In this document: piece by piece, positions 1 through 10,621 of the stretch
Numbering within the stretch: the first letter of the stretch is position 1
How the letters are laid out: every line of letters starts with the position of its first letter
DNA from: Silicimonas sp.
Lineage (GTDB): Bacteria; Pseudomonadota; Alphaproteobacteria; Rhodobacterales; Rhodobacteraceae
DNA: 64,000 nucleotides
Direction of reading: 5' to 3'
NCBI GenBank assembly: GCA_022826385.1
Contig: JAJDUZ010000027.1
Coordinates: 124,001 to 188,000, forward strand
Notes under the pieces: generated by a model
The model's input: the letters and a program-made list of their open reading frames with translations, nothing else
Database searches by the model: none
What the model was told of the DNA's origin: nothing
Translations under genes and position numbers: made by a program

Positions 1-232
1 GCGCACGGAAGTGGTCGGTCAGGGCGCCTGCCCAGAACATCACGACCGCTGACGCTGCTGTGCCCAAAGTATAAAGAAGGCCCCACTGACCTGGCGAAAG
101 CGCAAACTCTGTCATGATCTGGGCTGCGAAGATCGAAATGAAGAAGGTTTGTCCGAAGCTGGAATTCAGCGTCAGAACAACCCCGGCTGACAGGAAGCGT
201 GCATTGTCGCGAAGGAAAGCAAGCGGGGACAT
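1..232 (-). CDS. MFS transporter, N-terminal part (cut by window edge)
   Basis: Reading leftward from an ATG at 232, an open frame continues off the window start (77 codons seen). The peptide begins MSPLAFLRDNARFL and then alternates hydrophobic stretches with short loops, ending in the window at GALTDHFRA. A helix followed by a G-x-L-x-D-x-x-R-type loop after TM2 is the usual start of a major facilitator superfamily permease, so I call it MFS; the substrate cannot be told. It lies 51 bp downstream of hslU on the same strand and may be read through from it. The frame is open upstream of the ATG to near hslU, so a slightly earlier non-ATG start is possible. Confidence 0.7.
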   Translation of the reverse strand, partial: MSPLAFLRDNARFLSAGVVLTLNSSFGQTFFISIFAAQIMTEFALSPGQWGLLYTLGTAASAVVMFWAGALTDHFRA

Positions 233-283
233 GCCCCCTGTGTCTGCGTCTTGGGTCCGAAAGGAAAGACCAATTCGCGAGCG

Positions 284-1597
284 TCAGAGCATATAGCGCC
301 CCATGTCCGACCCCTTCACAAGCTCGCCCAGGTTCTGCTCGACGAAATCGGCATTGACGGTGACCTCATCCCCAGATCGGTCGGGTGCCGTGAAGGACAG
401 ATCTTCAAAGACCCGCTCCAGAACGGTGTAAAGCCGCCGCGCGCCAATGTTTTCAACGGTCTGGTTCACATCAGCCGCGATCCGCGCCAAAGCGGCGATA
501 CCATCGTCGGTGAAGCTGACGATGACGTCTTCGGTTCCCATCAGTGCAGTGTATTGGCGGGTCAGGGCGTTGTCTGTTTCGGTCAGGATCCGAACGAAAT
601 CCTCCTCGGTCAGCGCGCGCAGATTGACCCGGATCGGCAAGCGGCCTTGCAATTCCGGCAATAGGTCAGACGGCTTGGCGATGTGGAATGCACCGGACGC
701 AATGAACAGGATGTGGTCCGTCTTGACCGGGCCGTACTTCGTCGAGACTGTGGTTCCTTCGATCAACGGCAGCAGGTCGCGCTGAACACCTTCGCGCGAT
801 ACGTCGGCACCCCGGGTCTCGGACCGCGCGGTCACCTTGTCGATCTCGTCCAGGAAGACGATGCCGTTCTGTTGAACCGCTTCAAGCGCGGCCTTTGTCA
901 CTGTTTCATCGTCCAGAAGCTTGTCGGCTTCTTCCCCGATCAGAACTTCATAGCTTTGAGCGACGGTCATGCGTTTCTTGACGGTCCGCCCGCCGAAACC
1001 CTTGCCGAACAAAGCCCCAAGGTCCATCGCCATACCGCCGCCCTGCCCCGGCGGCATGCCCGGCAGCTCAAGCCCTTGCAGCGGATTGCTTTGATCGCGC
1101 AGCTCAAGCTCGATGACCGTATCGTCCAACTCGCCACGCTTCAGCTTATCGCGGAACATCTCCAGCGTTTGCTCGCGTGCGTTCTCTCCGGCGATTGCAG
1201 CCAGAACGCGATCTTCGGCCGCGCGCTGGGCGTTGGCTTTGACATCTTCACGCATCAATTCGCGTGTCATCGTGATCGACGCTTCGACAAGATCGCGAAT
1301 GATCTGTTCCACGTCCCGCCCGACATAGCCCACTTCGGTGAACTTCGTCGCCTCAACCTTCAGAAAAGGTGCGCGCGCCAGCTTTGCCAGGCGGCGGCTG
1401 ATCTCGGTTTTGCCGACGCCGGTGGGCCCGATCATCAGGATGTTCTTGGGATAGACCTCGTCTCGCAGATCGTCCTCCAACTGCTTCCGACGCCAGCGGT
1501 TCCGCAAGGCAACGGCAACGGCGCGTTTGGCATCCTTCTGCCCAACGATGAAGCGGTCGAGTTCGGAAACGATTTCACGCGGCGTGAGGTCAGTCAT
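284..1597 (-). CDS. hslU: ATP-dependent protease ATPase subunit HslU (ClpY)
   Basis: HslU is the AAA+ unfoldase ring that feeds substrates into the HslV peptidase in the cytoplasm. The 437-aa product starts [20 protein letters not shown], the usual HslU N-terminus; an upstream in-frame start would add 17 residues without family support. Walker A is GPTGVGKT at about residues 57-64, Walker B is VFLDEID, and a long inserted I-domain carries a Gly/Met-rich segment ([14 protein letters not shown]). The protein ends GRYML, the flexible tail that docks between HslV subunits. Length and motifs are normal. Unusually, hslV is not directly adjacent: a membrane-protein gene on the same strand sits between the two. 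Confidence 0.97.
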   Translation of the reverse strand: MTDLTPREIVSELDRFIVGQKDAKRAVAVALRNRWRRKQLEDDLRDEVYPKNILMIGPTGVGKTEISRRLAKLARAPFLKVEATKFTEVGYVGRDVEQIIRDLVEASITMTRELMREDVKANAQRAAEDRVLAAIAGENAREQTLEMFRDKLKRGELDDTVIELELRDQSNPLQGLELPGMPPGQGGGMAMDLGALFGKGFGGRTVKKRMTVAQSYEVLIGEEADKLLDDETVTKAALEAVQQNGIVFLDEIDKVTARSETRGADVSREGVQRDLLPLIEGTTVSTKYGPVKTDHILFIASGAFHIAKPSDLLPELQGRLPIRVNLRALTEEDFVRILTETDNALTRQYTALMGTEDVIVSFTDDGIAALARIAADVNQTVENIGARRLYTVLERVFEDLSFTAPDRSGDEVTVNADFVEQNLGELVKGSDMGRYML

Positions 1598-1610
1598 TCG
1601 GACGTCCTGT

Positions 1611-2684
1611 TCAGTGTGCAGGAGGGAGATAGTTGCGCAAACGGCCAAGGGGAAGTCCGTTCAGGAACATCGCCCGAATTCGGGCCCAGAACGCACCAAG
1701 AAAAACAAGAAAAACGCCAAGTCCAAGGATGACCGCCGCACCGCTTGAGTCTTCGAGCGCGGGGTTCAGTGTGAGAAGGACCGACACCACATAGGCGATT
1801 GCCGCAAGAAGGAAGCTTCGCCGGTCGATGACGATGGCCACGATCGCGAAAGCCGCCATGGCGACGAGGATCACTGAATATTTCGGCCCGGCCTCGTTCG
1901 AAAGGATCGAGAGCGCCACGGTGTTGATGATCATCGGGGCGGCCACGAGATGCAGCCAGAAGCCTTGGGCTGACCGACGTGTCACCCGGTGCGGGTCCGA
2001 TCCATCGAAGTACATGGCGCAGACGAACGTCACGACGCCAAGCGCGAGTGTAATCCACGCAAAGTTGGATTCGGCTGAAAAGACAAAGATGTCCGAGATA
2101 TCTTCAGGCGTGCCGGATTGAACCGCGGCCGCCAGCAGTGCTGTTGCGAACAGGCCAAGCGCGATCAGGGCCATGGCAAACGGGACTTTGAACCGAAGCC
2201 AGAAGATCAGAACGGCGACAACGGTCAGAAGACCCGGCAAGATCAGGGATGAATAGTCTTCCTGCGCTAGCATGAAAACCTGCGCATATTGCTGGACCAG
2301 CCCGAAACCCGCGTTGCCTGCGAACATCAGGGTCAAAAGGATCGCCGGACCAACCATGCGTCTGCGCCGAACGAAGTACTCGGACAAAAGCCAGAGCAGG
2401 ACAGCGGAGACGCCCGAGTAAAAGATCGACGTGCTGCGCCAAGTTTCCAGTTGATCGTAAACGGTCCAACCAACGACACCGACCCAGCCACCGGCAAGGA
2501 TGACAAGCCCGACCATCACGAAGACTTCGTTGAAGCCACGGAACAGCTCGAACGGTTCGTCACCGGGGTCCAACCCTTCACGGGCCCCACGGCGACTTTC
2601 CGAGAGAGCCGTCAGGGATGCCGCCTGACTTTCGGTCAGCAAGCCCGAGCCGACGGCGGCACGAATATCATCCGTGTTGATCAC
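1611..2684 (-). CDS. DUF2157-like multi-pass membrane protein
   Basis: The 357-aa product starts [20 protein letters not shown], a short cytoplasmic helical segment of the kind that opens DUF2157-type proteins, followed by roughly ten hydrophobic segments (for example near [19 protein letters not shown]). No catalytic motif is visible and no function is known to me; the family name is my best match from N-terminal pattern and topology. It sits 13 bp upstream of hslU and its start lies 3 bp from the end of hslV, all on one strand, so the three genes probably form one transcript. Co-transcription with a heat-shock protease suggests, but does not show, an envelope-stress link. Confidence 0.7.
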   Translation of the reverse strand: MINTDDIRAAVGSGLLTESQAASLTALSESRRGAREGLDPGDEPFELFRGFNEVFVMVGLVILAGGWVGVVGWTVYDQLETWRSTSIFYSGVSAVLLWLLSEYFVRRRRMVGPAILLTLMFAGNAGFGLVQQYAQVFMLAQEDYSSLILPGLLTVVAVLIFWLRFKVPFAMALIALGLFATALLAAAVQSGTPEDISDIFVFSAESNFAWITLALGVVTFVCAMYFDGSDPHRVTRRSAQGFWLHLVAAPMIINTVALSILSNEAGPKYSVILVAMAAFAIVAIVIDRRSFLLAAIAYVVSVLLTLNPALEDSSGAAVILGLGVFLVFLGAFWARIRAMFLNGLPLGRLRNYLPPAH

Positions 2685-2687
2685 CGG

Positions 2688-3242
2688 TCAGCCGTCCAGT
2701 GTTTCCACGGTGAGGTTTCCGTTGGTGTAGACGCAGATATCGGCGGCAATCGACATGGCCTTGCGCGCGATGTCCTCGGCATCCATGTCGCCATCCATCA
2801 TTGCACGGCCTGCGGCCAGGGCATAGTTCCCACCCGAACCGATGGCGGTCACGTCGTGCTCTGGTTCCAGAACATCCCCTGCCCCGGTGACCACGTAAAG
2901 CCCGCTGCCGTCGCTGACAATCAACATGGCTTCGAGTTTCTGAAGGTATTTGTCGGTGCGCCAGTCTTTGGCCAACTCAACGCAAGCGCGCTGCAACTGA
3001 CCCGGCGTCGCTTCCAGTTTGGCTTCCAGCCGTTCAAGCAGCGTGAAGGCGTCGGCGGTTGATCCGGCAAACCCCGCAATGATCTCGTGACCACCCGGCG
3101 CAAGGCGCCGGACCTTTCGGGCTGTGCCCTTGATGACGGTTTGCCCAAGGCTCACCTGCCCGTCACCGGCAATCACAACCTTGCCGCCCTTGCGGACGCC
3201 GATGATCGTCGTGCCGTGCCAACCCGGAAACTCTTCAGCCAT
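2688..3242 (-). CDS. hslV: ATP-dependent protease peptidase subunit HslV (ClpQ)
   Basis: HslV is the threonine peptidase double ring that partners HslU. The 184-aa product starts [20 protein letters not shown]. By family knowledge the short propeptide is removed so that Thr11 of the G-TT junction becomes the nucleophile; the following [11 protein letters not shown] matches the conserved proteasome-beta-like strand. The start at 3242 is supported by GGAGG about 7 bases upstream and agreement with family length; a longer frame adds 18 unsupported residues. First gene of the hslV-membrane protein-hslU run. The upstream stretch holds CTTGCA and CATAT elements that could be a weak heat-shock-type promoter, which is only a guess. 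Confidence 0.96.
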   Translation of the reverse strand: MAEEFPGWHGTTIIGVRKGGKVVIAGDGQVSLGQTVIKGTARKVRRLAPGGHEIIAGFAGSTADAFTLLERLEAKLEATPGQLQRACVELAKDWRTDKYLQKLEAMLIVSDGSGLYVVTGAGDVLEPEHDVTAIGSGGNYALAAGRAMMDGDMDAEDIARKAMSIAADICVYTNGNLTVETLDG

Positions 3243-3297
3243 AGTCGTACCTCCGTTCCCGGCTATATGCGCATGCCACATGACAACTGCAAGCAAA

Positions 3298-3327
3298 CGC
3301 CCCTGTCACCGATGGTGAACAGGGGCG
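3298..3327 (-). terminator. Intrinsic terminator of trxA
   Basis: A hairpin with arms CGCCCCTGT and ACAGGGGCG, extended by an inner CACC/GGTG pairing, lies about 30 bases past the trxA stop in the direction of its transcription. On the minus strand it is followed by TTTGCTTG, a short T-rich tail. It separates trxA from the hslV promoter region. Confidence 0.75.
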
Positions 3328-3355
3328 CATAAAATTCAATTGAGACGTGGGTTGA

Positions 3356-3676
3356 TCAGATCGACTCGTCGATCCAGCCTTTCAGCATCGCCTTCGGTGC
3401 AGCACCGGTCTTGTTCGACACAACCTGTCCGTCCTTGAACAGGAAAAGCGCCGGGATGCCGCGAACACCCAGTTGGGCTGGCGAGTTCGGGTTCTCGTCC
3501 ACGTTGACCTTGGCGATTTTGACCTTGCCGGCATACTCGTCGCTCAGCTCTTCCAGAGCCGGGCCGATCTGTTTGCACGGGCCACACCATTCAGCCCAGA
3601 AATCCACCACAACCGGAACATCCGAGTTCCGGACTTCGGCGTCGAAAGTGTCGTCGGTAACCGCAACGGTAGCCAT
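3356..3676 (-). CDS. trxA: Thioredoxin
   Basis: Small cytoplasmic dithiol-disulfide oxidoreductase, 106 aa. The active site WCGPC is at residues 30-34 (Cys31 and Cys34) inside [14 protein letters not shown], and the cis-proline region [11 protein letters not shown] follows, as in TrxA of normal length. The start [11 protein letters not shown] is chosen over an upstream in-frame ATG that would add 19 residues not found in thioredoxins. It lies downstream of addA on the same strand (53-bp gap) and ends at a strong hairpin, so it may be transcribed both with the addBA run and from its own promoter. Confidence 0.97.
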   Translation of the reverse strand: MATVAVTDDTFDAEVRNSDVPVVVDFWAEWCGPCKQIGPALEELSDEYAGKVKIAKVNVDENPNSPAQLGVRGIPALFLFKDGQVVSNKTGAAPKAMLKGWIDESI

Positions 3677-3729
3677 GTCAGTATCCCCTATGCCTGAGCA
3701 TGCGAACCTAGGTATGCGGGGCAGAATCG

Positions 3730-6700
3730 TCAAGATATAGTGGCACGCTGCAACGCTGCCCTCACGATCCCGTGTCCAAGCGGCATAAGTTCCCCGGTTG
3801 CGGTCCAGAGGATCGCCACCTCGACATCATGGTCGGGATAGATGGCTTCCAGCAGTTCGAGATAGGCGCCCATCTGTCTCAGAATGCCTTCCGGTGTGTC
3901 TTCGGGTGTTTCGGGCACGCGGGCGTTGGTCTTGTAGTCGACGGCAAGGACACGACTGTCTTCGACGACCAGCCGATCGATTGCCCCTGACACCCTGCAC
4001 CCAAGCGAAGGAGATACGCCAACGATATCGACTTCCGCCATCGATCCTGGTCCGAAAAGATGGGGATAGCGATCCAGTGTTTGTTGTACATCGTCCAATA
4101 GGACAGCCAGCTCGGCATCTGTGGCGGCATCGGGCCCCTTTGCAAGCAAATGCGCAGCAAGCCCCTGTTTGTCCTCGGCAAGTGGAAGGTGTTCGAGCAG
4201 CACGTGCATCTGACGCCCTTTCCTGGCGCCTCCAGACCCCTCCGATGCTTCCCCGGGCAGGACCTTGGCGTCCCCCAGATTGGAAGGCGCCAGAACAGGG
4301 GGTTTCGTCACAGTTGGCAGCGGCCCGAACTCGGGGGCAACAGGGCGCGGAAGCTCGGCCGTTTCGCCGACAACCGCCTCGCGCTGCATCTCCGTACATG
4401 CGCCAATGGCATAGCGCAGCCCCTGCCCCGTGGGCGTTTCCAAAGTGTCCGCGCCCAGCGTGCGCATGCCCGCTTCGATTTTCTCATGCCAGTTAAGCCG
4501 GTTCTTGTCTTCGCGACTTGGTTTGACACCGCAGACGATCAACCAGGATTCTGCGCGCGTCATCGCGACATAGAGAAGTCGGTCACGTTCGGCGTTCTCG
4601 GCTTGCTGCTTCGCGTCCTTGGCAGCCTGAAGCTCGGGCGTCGACTTTTCCTTCGAACGGGTCAGGGTCGCGATCCCGCCCGGCCCTTCGACAATAGCCT
4701 GACCCGGGTATGGCTGACCCATGGTCGTGTCGGGCAAAATCACAATCGGGCTTTCAAGCCCCTTGGCCCCGTGCACCGTCATGACGCGGATCAATTGCCC
4801 GGCCGTTTCAGCTTCGCGCTTCACGTCAGCATCCGAAGACCGCGCAACTTCCAGGAATCCCGTCAAGCTTGGGGCTTGCAAGGTTTCGAAAGCCAATGCC
4901 TGGTTAAGAAGCTCGTCGATGCCGTCTTCGGCTTCGGTGCCAAGCCGTTCCAGGAATCGACGTCGCCCGCCGTGTTTGATCAGGATCTCGCTGATCAATT
5001 CATACGGTCTCAGGAAGTCGACCTGTTTGCGAAGAGCCACCAGCCTCTCGTATGTCTCGGGAAAGTCGTCGCGGCGGTCTCGCATTGATTGCCAAAGGAA
5101 CGTCTTTTCGGGTCGCTTTGCAGCAAGTTCGAAAAGGTCCTGCTCGCTCCAGCCGAAAAGCGGTGATCTGAGAGCAGCGGCAAGGGACAGATCATCTTCA
5201 GGAAGAGCAAGGAAAGACAGCAAGGCAAGCAGATCCCGCACTGCCAGTTCCGAGCCCACCTTCAATCGGTCTGCACCTGCAATAGGCAGATCGCGCGACT
5301 TGCAGGCCGAGATAATCTTGTCGAACAGCTTGCTGCGACGCTGGACCAGCACCATGATGTCGCCCGCATGAACGGCACGGTTTTCGCCGTTTTGCCCTTG
5401 AATAGTCCCGCTTTCGATCAGTTCCTGAATCTCGTCGGCAACCTTTGTTGCAAGTTGGTGGGCCGCATCGTTCTCGACCGTCCGGTAACGCGCGTCGTAC
5501 CAAGGAAGCTCATTTTCCTCGTCCGGTTGCGGCACCAGCGGCCACAGATCGACGCGACCGGGCATGCTGTCGTGGAACGCAATGTGTTTGGTTTCCTCGC
5601 CGGTGCCGTCGGGCCCCCGAAAAACGGCGTCAACGCAATTCAACACGGCAGAGGACGAGCGGAAGGAATAAAGAAGCTCGCCCTTCTCCATCCCTTCACC
5701 CACGGCCAACGTGTTCTGAAAGGCCTCGCCACGCGCATCATATCCAGCGGCATCTGCGCCCTGAAAGCTATAGATCGATTGCTTCTTGTCGCCTACGACA
5801 AACAACGTCCGGTTCCGTGCGCTTTCGCCAGCCACCATCTCGCCAGTGAGCGCTTCGATAACATCCCACTGTGTCGGGCTGGTATCTTGCGCCTCGTCCA
5901 CCAGAACGTGGTCGATCCGTGCGTCCAACCTGTACAAAACCCACTCAAGACTTCGCGACCCAAGAAGGCTTCGGGTTCGCCTGATAAGATCGTCGAAATC
6001 CAGCACGCCACGACTTGATTTTGCCGACTGATAGCGCGGCAGGAATGCAGAGGCGAAGGTGTGAAGCGCAACGGTATCCGATGCCAATGTGAGCGCGATC
6101 CGTTGGCGGCGCGCAACTTCGACGCGTTCACTGATGTCGATCAACCGTGGCAGCAACGGCGAAAACTCTGCGCTTTCGCGGACGCTCTTGGTTGGTTGGC
6201 TCCTCTTCGCCGTGAAGGCGTTATCGCCCGTTTTGAGAAGCAGACAGTCTTCCAATTGCGCAAGACAGTGTGCATTGGGGCGGTCATCCAGTTGTTCCAA
6301 AGCAGCCGCCAGCTTTTGGTCCGTTTTCGTTCCCATCGCTCTCAGAATGGGCGCAAGCGACTTCAGAAACTCGATATCGCCGGCACTGAAGGCCGAGGCG
6401 GCGATATCGTCGACCGTTTGTCTTTCGGCCATTCCGAAGGCAGCAAAGACGTTGGACGGGTCAAGTGGCCGCTGGAAACGGTCCTCGTTCTTCGAAATGT
6501 CCTTGGCCAGAGTGACGATGTCGTCGCCCGAATAGACCCGACGGACATTTGCAAGGGCTGATGGTGCCTCGAGCGCAATGTCTCGAACAACATCACGGAT
6601 CACGTCGCTTTGCAGCGTATCATCCATCTCGCGGAACTGCGGATTGACGCCCGCTTCCAATGGAAACTGGCGCAGCACTTTCGAACAGAACGAATGAATG

Positions 6701-7053
6701 GTCTGGATCTTCAGTCCGCCGGGCGCTTCGATCGCGCTGGCGAACAAGGTGCGCGCTCGCCCAAGGTCCTGTGCCGAGTGCTCGCCCAGCTTCGCAAGTT
6801 CGTCGCGCAGCGCGTCGTCCCGAAGCATCGCCCATGTGCCAAGCGTTCGAAACAGACGGTTCTGCATCTCGCTGGCGGCTGCCTTGGTATAGGTTAGGCA
6901 AAGAATGCTCTCGGGCCGCACACCGGTAAGCAGAAGGCGCGCCACACGGTTTGTCAGGACGCGCGTCTTCCCGGACCCTGCATTGGCTGTCAGCCAAGTC
7001 GAGTTGTTCGGTCTGGCGGCAAGGTTCTGGGCTTCTGTAGCAGCGTTCGTCAT
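3730..7053 (-). CDS. addA: Double-strand break repair helicase AddA
   Basis: AddA is the helicase-nuclease subunit of the AddAB complex, which resects DNA ends for RecA. The 1107-aa product has an N-terminal UvrD-type ATPase with Walker A in [12 protein letters not shown] (about residues 21-32), helicase motif DFDDLI and Walker [12 protein letters not shown]. The later helicase motif [17 protein letters not shown] is present, and a C-terminal RecB-like nuclease domain carries the catalytic segment AVDYKTN followed by QMGAYLELL. The start [13 protein letters not shown] is set by an ATGA overlap with the addB stop; an upstream start would add 13 residues inside addB. Size and domain order are typical for the alphaproteobacterial form. 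Confidence 0.96.
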   Translation of the reverse strand: MTNAATEAQNLAARPNNSTWLTANAGSGKTRVLTNRVARLLLTGVRPESILCLTYTKAAASEMQNRLFRTLGTWAMLRDDALRDELAKLGEHSAQDLGRARTLFASAIEAPGGLKIQTIHSFCSKVLRQFPLEAGVNPQFREMDDTLQSDVIRDVVRDIALEAPSALANVRRVYSGDDIVTLAKDISKNEDRFQRPLDPSNVFAAFGMAERQTVDDIAASAFSAGDIEFLKSLAPILRAMGTKTDQKLAAALEQLDDRPNAHCLAQLEDCLLLKTGDNAFTAKRSQPTKSVRESAEFSPLLPRLIDISERVEVARRQRIALTLASDTVALHTFASAFLPRYQSAKSSRGVLDFDDLIRRTRSLLGSRSLEWVLYRLDARIDHVLVDEAQDTSPTQWDVIEALTGEMVAGESARNRTLFVVGDKKQSIYSFQGADAAGYDARGEAFQNTLAVGEGMEKGELLYSFRSSSAVLNCVDAVFRGPDGTGEETKHIAFHDSMPGRVDLWPLVPQPDEENELPWYDARYRTVENDAAHQLATKVADEIQELIESGTIQGQNGENRAVHAGDIMVLVQRRSKLFDKIISACKSRDLPIAGADRLKVGSELAVRDLLALLSFLALPEDDLSLAAALRSPLFGWSEQDLFELAAKRPEKTFLWQSMRDRRDDFPETYERLVALRKQVDFLRPYELISEILIKHGGRRRFLERLGTEAEDGIDELLNQALAFETLQAPSLTGFLEVARSSDADVKREAETAGQLIRVMTVHGAKGLESPIVILPDTTMGQPYPGQAIVEGPGGIATLTRSKEKSTPELQAAKDAKQQAENAERDRLLYVAMTRAESWLIVCGVKPSREDKNRLNWHEKIEAGMRTLGADTLETPTGQGLRYAIGACTEMQREAVVGETAELPRPVAPEFGPLPTVTKPPVLAPSNLGDAKVLPGEASEGSGGARKGRQMHVLLEHLPLAEDKQGLAAHLLAKGPDAATDAELAVLLDDVQQTLDRYPHLFGPGSMAEVDIVGVSPSLGCRVSGAIDRLVVEDSRVLAVDYKTNARVPETPEDTPEGILRQMGAYLELLEAIYPDHDVEVAILWTATGELMPLGHGIVRAALQRATIS

Positions 7054-9968
7054 GTCAGGATCACCGTTTGCCCCGCCATCGAGGCATCCCATTCTCCGAA
7101 CCGTGCAAGATGATCATAATCGCCGTCATAACGCAGCGATTCCATGGCCCGTCGGGACAGGTACCCGTGTTCCGGGTTCAGGAATGCCTGCAACAAATCC
7201 GCAATATTCGCCGAAACAGTGACTGTTTCGTTCGCATCGACCAGCTTCGTGATCTGTTCCTTTGGCGTGCGGCCGACCCCCAGATGGACAACGCGAGAAA
7301 CGGCTTCGGCGGGAATGTCCTTGAAGGCGCCCGCCTCTGCCATGACCGCTTCAAGAACCAACTGTCGGTCATAGCGCAAGATGGTCTTGTGCGCTGGTGG
7401 TCCACCGGTCTTGTAGTCGTAGATCACCAACTCGCCCGAGTGCAGGCGATCAATCCGGTCGGCCTTTCCATTCAATTCGAACGGGGTCCCGGCGACCCGC
7501 CAGCCCCCTTTGACTTCGGTGTCCAAAGGCACGGCCTCGGCCCGCCGCTTGACCTCTTCTTCGTGAAGCCACCCCGAGATTGCCTCAAGTTGGCTCAGCC
7601 ATTCGACCCGCGTTGCCGGGTCTGGCACTATCTTCGTCAAATGCGCCTGTGCGATGCTGTGCAAGCGATCCGCGGTGACATCTGGCGCGTCGAAATTGGC
7701 GTTCGGACCGTAAAACTCTTCGAGAATGTCGTGGAACACCGTTCCTTTGCGCCGCGCGTCCATGACAGGTGCCAACGGATCAAGTGCGCGCAAACGAAGG
7801 ATGTGACGCGCATAAATCGCATACGGATCGCGGATCAGAGGCTGAATTTCTGTCACCGCGAACTTGCGGGGGCGCAGCGCGATGGGCGGCGCTGGTGCAG
7901 GCCGAGCCTCTGGAGTTGGGAGGGTCTCGGGCGCATCAAGTGTTGCTGCGATGTCGAGAAACGCGTTCCCCTGGGCGACCATCTCGGCATGCGCCTCCCT
8001 GCCCCCGCTTTCTGGCAAACCTTCCAGCAGGTTCGTCAAACGGCTGAGCCACCGAGACGGCACGGTTTCCGAGCCGTCAACACGCGAAGACCTCGATAGG
8101 ATCACGCGGTCTGCGCCGACCGCTTGTTGGTAGTCATGCGCGGCAAGGCCAATTTGCCTTTCCGGCAGCAAAAGACCGACATCACGCCTCATCGCGCGGT
8201 TCAGCCAAGGGTCGGCCGACGGCTGTTCTGGCCAGACCCCTTCGTTCAGACCGCTCAGAATAACGACATCTGCCCCCTGCACCCGCGCTTCCAATGTGCC
8301 CCAGATCGCCACGTCAGGGCGGACGCCATCCTGCGTTCGCGCACTGTCTGACGACAGGACTCTTTCCAGAAGTTGGATGTACTCGCTAAAGGTGACCTCT
8401 ACCCCAATTTCTGAGTTGTCCGAGAAGTCGTCCAGGATGGCTTTCGCTTTCTGACCAGCGTCTGATGAGAAAAGCTTCTCGACACCTTCGGGTCCGGCAA
8501 ATCGATCAATGACATCCAAATGACGGTCCAGGCACGCCCTTAACGTGGTGTCTGTGGCCGCGGCGGGAAGATCAAGACTGCGGCTCAGCCATGTTTGTTC
8601 GCGTTGATCCGAGTCGAAGAACGCATCGACCGTTCCTCGGTCAATCCTATCAAACCCCTTGCGCCTCAAAAAGAGCTCGAACTCCTGAATATGGCGCATC
8701 GTTTCACCACGATCATCGCCGGCCTGGGTAAGGGGGTGTTTCAACAAGGCAACGATTTCGACAGGGTCGCGGTGACCCGCTGCAACGCGGGCGGTCTGTC
8801 GAAGGAAGCGTCCCTCGGGCGTCAACGACAGTGGAGTCCCCCCACTGTCGTCGGGAATGATACCCCATCTCTTCAATTCGGCCCCGACGCGCCGCGCCAA
8901 AGTCGCGTCCGGTGAAATGAGTGCGACCGATCGGTTCTTGCCGACCTCGATCCTGATGGCCGCGGCCAAGGCGGCAGCTTCCTGCTTTGGGTCGCGAGCC
9001 TCGATCAAAACCATGTCTTTTGTCGCGGGCATCAACGGACCCAGCTTGGGTCCAAGCTCCAGCCATTTGTCGGTCACCGGGGCAGGGCGCAGCGACAACG
9101 AAACCAACTTGTTCCGGTCGGTGTTCGGGGCCTGACCAAGCGGAACCACCTGATCGGGCGCAAGGTCGACTTCCTTCAGGAAAGTCGCGAAGCGATATTG
9201 CGGGTGATCTTCATGTTGCCGATCTTCGCCAAGACTCGCCCAGACCTCGGACGTCAGGTCGAAATCGAAACCGGGAAGAACCACCGTGCCACTTGGCAGG
9301 CGCGACACGGCGCACATCAGCATTTGTGTCGTTGCCCGCGAACCGGTCGAACCGGCCACGATAACCGGCGCCTCTGGCGGGTGCGTTTGCCAGCGATGCA
9401 ACACCTTCTCGACTGACGCTCTGTGAGCCGCTTCGGCATCGGTTTCTTCGTCCCCAAGCGCTTCGACGTATCCCCGGATGGCGCGCAAGAATGCCAGGCT
9501 TTGCTGCCAGTGGCCGGATTGGTCGCCCGGTGACAAGGCCTCCAATTGGTCGAACGTGACGCCTTCACCGTGCATCTCGTCCAGCAGACGCGTCAGGCTG
9601 GATGTCAGTTCGATCACATCGTTCTGCGACAAGCGTGGGTCGAGCTCGACAAGCCGAGACACGGCGGTTTTTAGTTCCAGCGTGCGTCTCGTTGCTGAAA
9701 CAGCCGATATCTGGGGTTCACCGGGCAGGAGGTTTGACACGTCGGTGACCAGCCCGATCTTTGGCAAAAGCCGAGGCGGTCCCTGTTCGAACAGGTCCCG
9801 CAGGCGTCGTTGCATGCGCCGCGACGGAACCAAGACGTGGATTTGGGACAAGGCTTCAGGCGATCCAACTGTTTCGTGATCACATATCACGTCATATAGG
9901 TTTTTGACGAAATCGGCGCCCGGCGGAACGCCGAGAACGGAACCGTTTTTTCCTTTGTAATCTGTCAT
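7050..9968 (-). CDS. addB: Double-strand break repair protein AddB
   Basis: Partner of AddA; 972 aa. The N-terminal half is the inactive helicase-like scaffold, including VLVPSRRMQRRLRDL and ILSGLNEGVWPEQPSADPWL. The C-terminal RecB-type nuclease has GKADRIDRL, VIYDYKTGGPP and QLVLEAVMAE. The C-terminal nuclease region contains no cysteine, so the Fe-S cluster that staples this domain in Bacillus AddB is missing, which is common knowledge for many proteobacterial AddB proteins. It overlaps addA downstream and murU upstream by 4 bp (ATGA) each, so these genes are translationally coupled. Confidence 0.94.
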   Translation of the reverse strand: MTDYKGKNGSVLGVPPGADFVKNLYDVICDHETVGSPEALSQIHVLVPSRRMQRRLRDLFEQGPPRLLPKIGLVTDVSNLLPGEPQISAVSATRRTLELKTAVSRLVELDPRLSQNDVIELTSSLTRLLDEMHGEGVTFDQLEALSPGDQSGHWQQSLAFLRAIRGYVEALGDEETDAEAAHRASVEKVLHRWQTHPPEAPVIVAGSTGSRATTQMLMCAVSRLPSGTVVLPGFDFDLTSEVWASLGEDRQHEDHPQYRFATFLKEVDLAPDQVVPLGQAPNTDRNKLVSLSLRPAPVTDKWLELGPKLGPLMPATKDMVLIEARDPKQEAAALAAAIRIEVGKNRSVALISPDATLARRVGAELKRWGIIPDDSGGTPLSLTPEGRFLRQTARVAAGHRDPVEIVALLKHPLTQAGDDRGETMRHIQEFELFLRRKGFDRIDRGTVDAFFDSDQREQTWLSRSLDLPAAATDTTLRACLDRHLDVIDRFAGPEGVEKLFSSDAGQKAKAILDDFSDNSEIGVEVTFSEYIQLLERVLSSDSARTQDGVRPDVAIWGTLEARVQGADVVILSGLNEGVWPEQPSADPWLNRAMRRDVGLLLPERQIGLAAHDYQQAVGADRVILSRSSRVDGSETVPSRWLSRLTNLLEGLPESGGREAHAEMVAQGNAFLDIAATLDAPETLPTPEARPAPAPPIALRPRKFAVTEIQPLIRDPYAIYARHILRLRALDPLAPVMDARRKGTVFHDILEEFYGPNANFDAPDVTADRLHSIAQAHLTKIVPDPATRVEWLSQLEAISGWLHEEEVKRRAEAVPLDTEVKGGWRVAGTPFELNGKADRIDRLHSGELVIYDYKTGGPPAHKTILRYDRQLVLEAVMAEAGAFKDIPAEAVSRVVHLGVGRTPKEQITKLVDANETVTVSANIADLLQAFLNPEHGYLSRRAMESLRYDGDYDHLARFGEWDASMAGQTVILT

Positions 9969-10621
9969 TCAGTCAGTTGCCTGTTGGCCTTGGCAAGACC
10001 TTCGGCGGTTCCAATGTCCGCCCAGTTTCCGTTATAGGTGATCCCGTGCAATTTGTGTCGCTCAAGAAGATAATCCCAATAGATGTTCAACGAGAAAACG
10101 TCGTCTGTAATCTCTGACAGAAAGTCTGTTCTCAGTATCTGCAGGCCAGTGTATCGAAAGGGCCCCTTTCGCGCTATTTCCCCTTGTTCGAGACTGAAAT
10201 CGTTCAATTTGTCCTTGGCGGAAGGCGTCAGCATCAAGAGCCCTGACATCTCTGGTTTCCATCCGTCCAGAAGCGCTGTGACCGGATTGGGACCAACCCA
10301 GAGGGCGTCGGGATTCATTGTGATCACATGGTCTCGATCGATCTCGGGCAGTGCAGCCTTAAGACCGCCACCCGTTTCGAGGATGGTTTCTTCCCGCAAT
10401 GTGATCACACCCTGCTGTGACAGATGCGCTTCGAGGCCTTCGGGCAAATAGTGAGTGTTCGCAAACAGCCTGCGTATGCCAGCCGATCTCAAGTGGCGGA
10501 TTGCGTGATCGATCATCGGCACTCCGCCAAGCTTCAACATCGGTTTTGGCGTGTGGGCCGTCAGCTCCTGCATCCGTGTTCCGAAACCGGCTGCAAAGAT
10601 CATCGCGGTATCGATACTCAT
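9965..10621 (-). CDS. murU: N-acetylmuramate-1-phosphate uridylyltransferase (MurU-type nucleotidyltransferase)
   Basis: The 218-aa protein has the sugar-phosphate nucleotidyltransferase signature AAGFGTRMQELTAHTPKPM near the N-terminus and MNPDALWV for the metal-binding region. The short, single-domain form beside an APH-type kinase is characteristic of MurU, which converts MurNAc-1-phosphate to UDP-MurNAc in peptidoglycan recycling and bypasses MurA. The assignment to MurNAc rests on the adjacent AmgK-like gene and on size, not on a diagnostic residue. ATGA overlaps with addB downstream and amgK upstream indicate coupling. Confidence 0.88.
   Translation of the reverse strand: MSIDTAMIFAAGFGTRMQELTAHTPKPMLKLGGVPMIDHAIRHLRSAGIRRLFANTHYLPEGLEAHLSQQGVITLREETILETGGGLKAALPEIDRDHVITMNPDALWVGPNPVTALLDGWKPEMSGLLMLTPSAKDKLNDFSLEQGEIARKGPFRYTGLQILRTDFLSEITDDVFSLNIYWDYLLERHKLHGITYNGNWADIGTAEGLAKANRQLTE

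Noticed and set aside
683..1732. 349-codon open frame on the plus strand opposite hslU
   Set aside because: Antisense shadow of hslU created by high GC; its composition is not protein-like.
4150..5088. 312-codon plus-strand frame opposite addA
   Set aside because: Shadow of addA; no homology pattern, overlaps a clear helicase gene.
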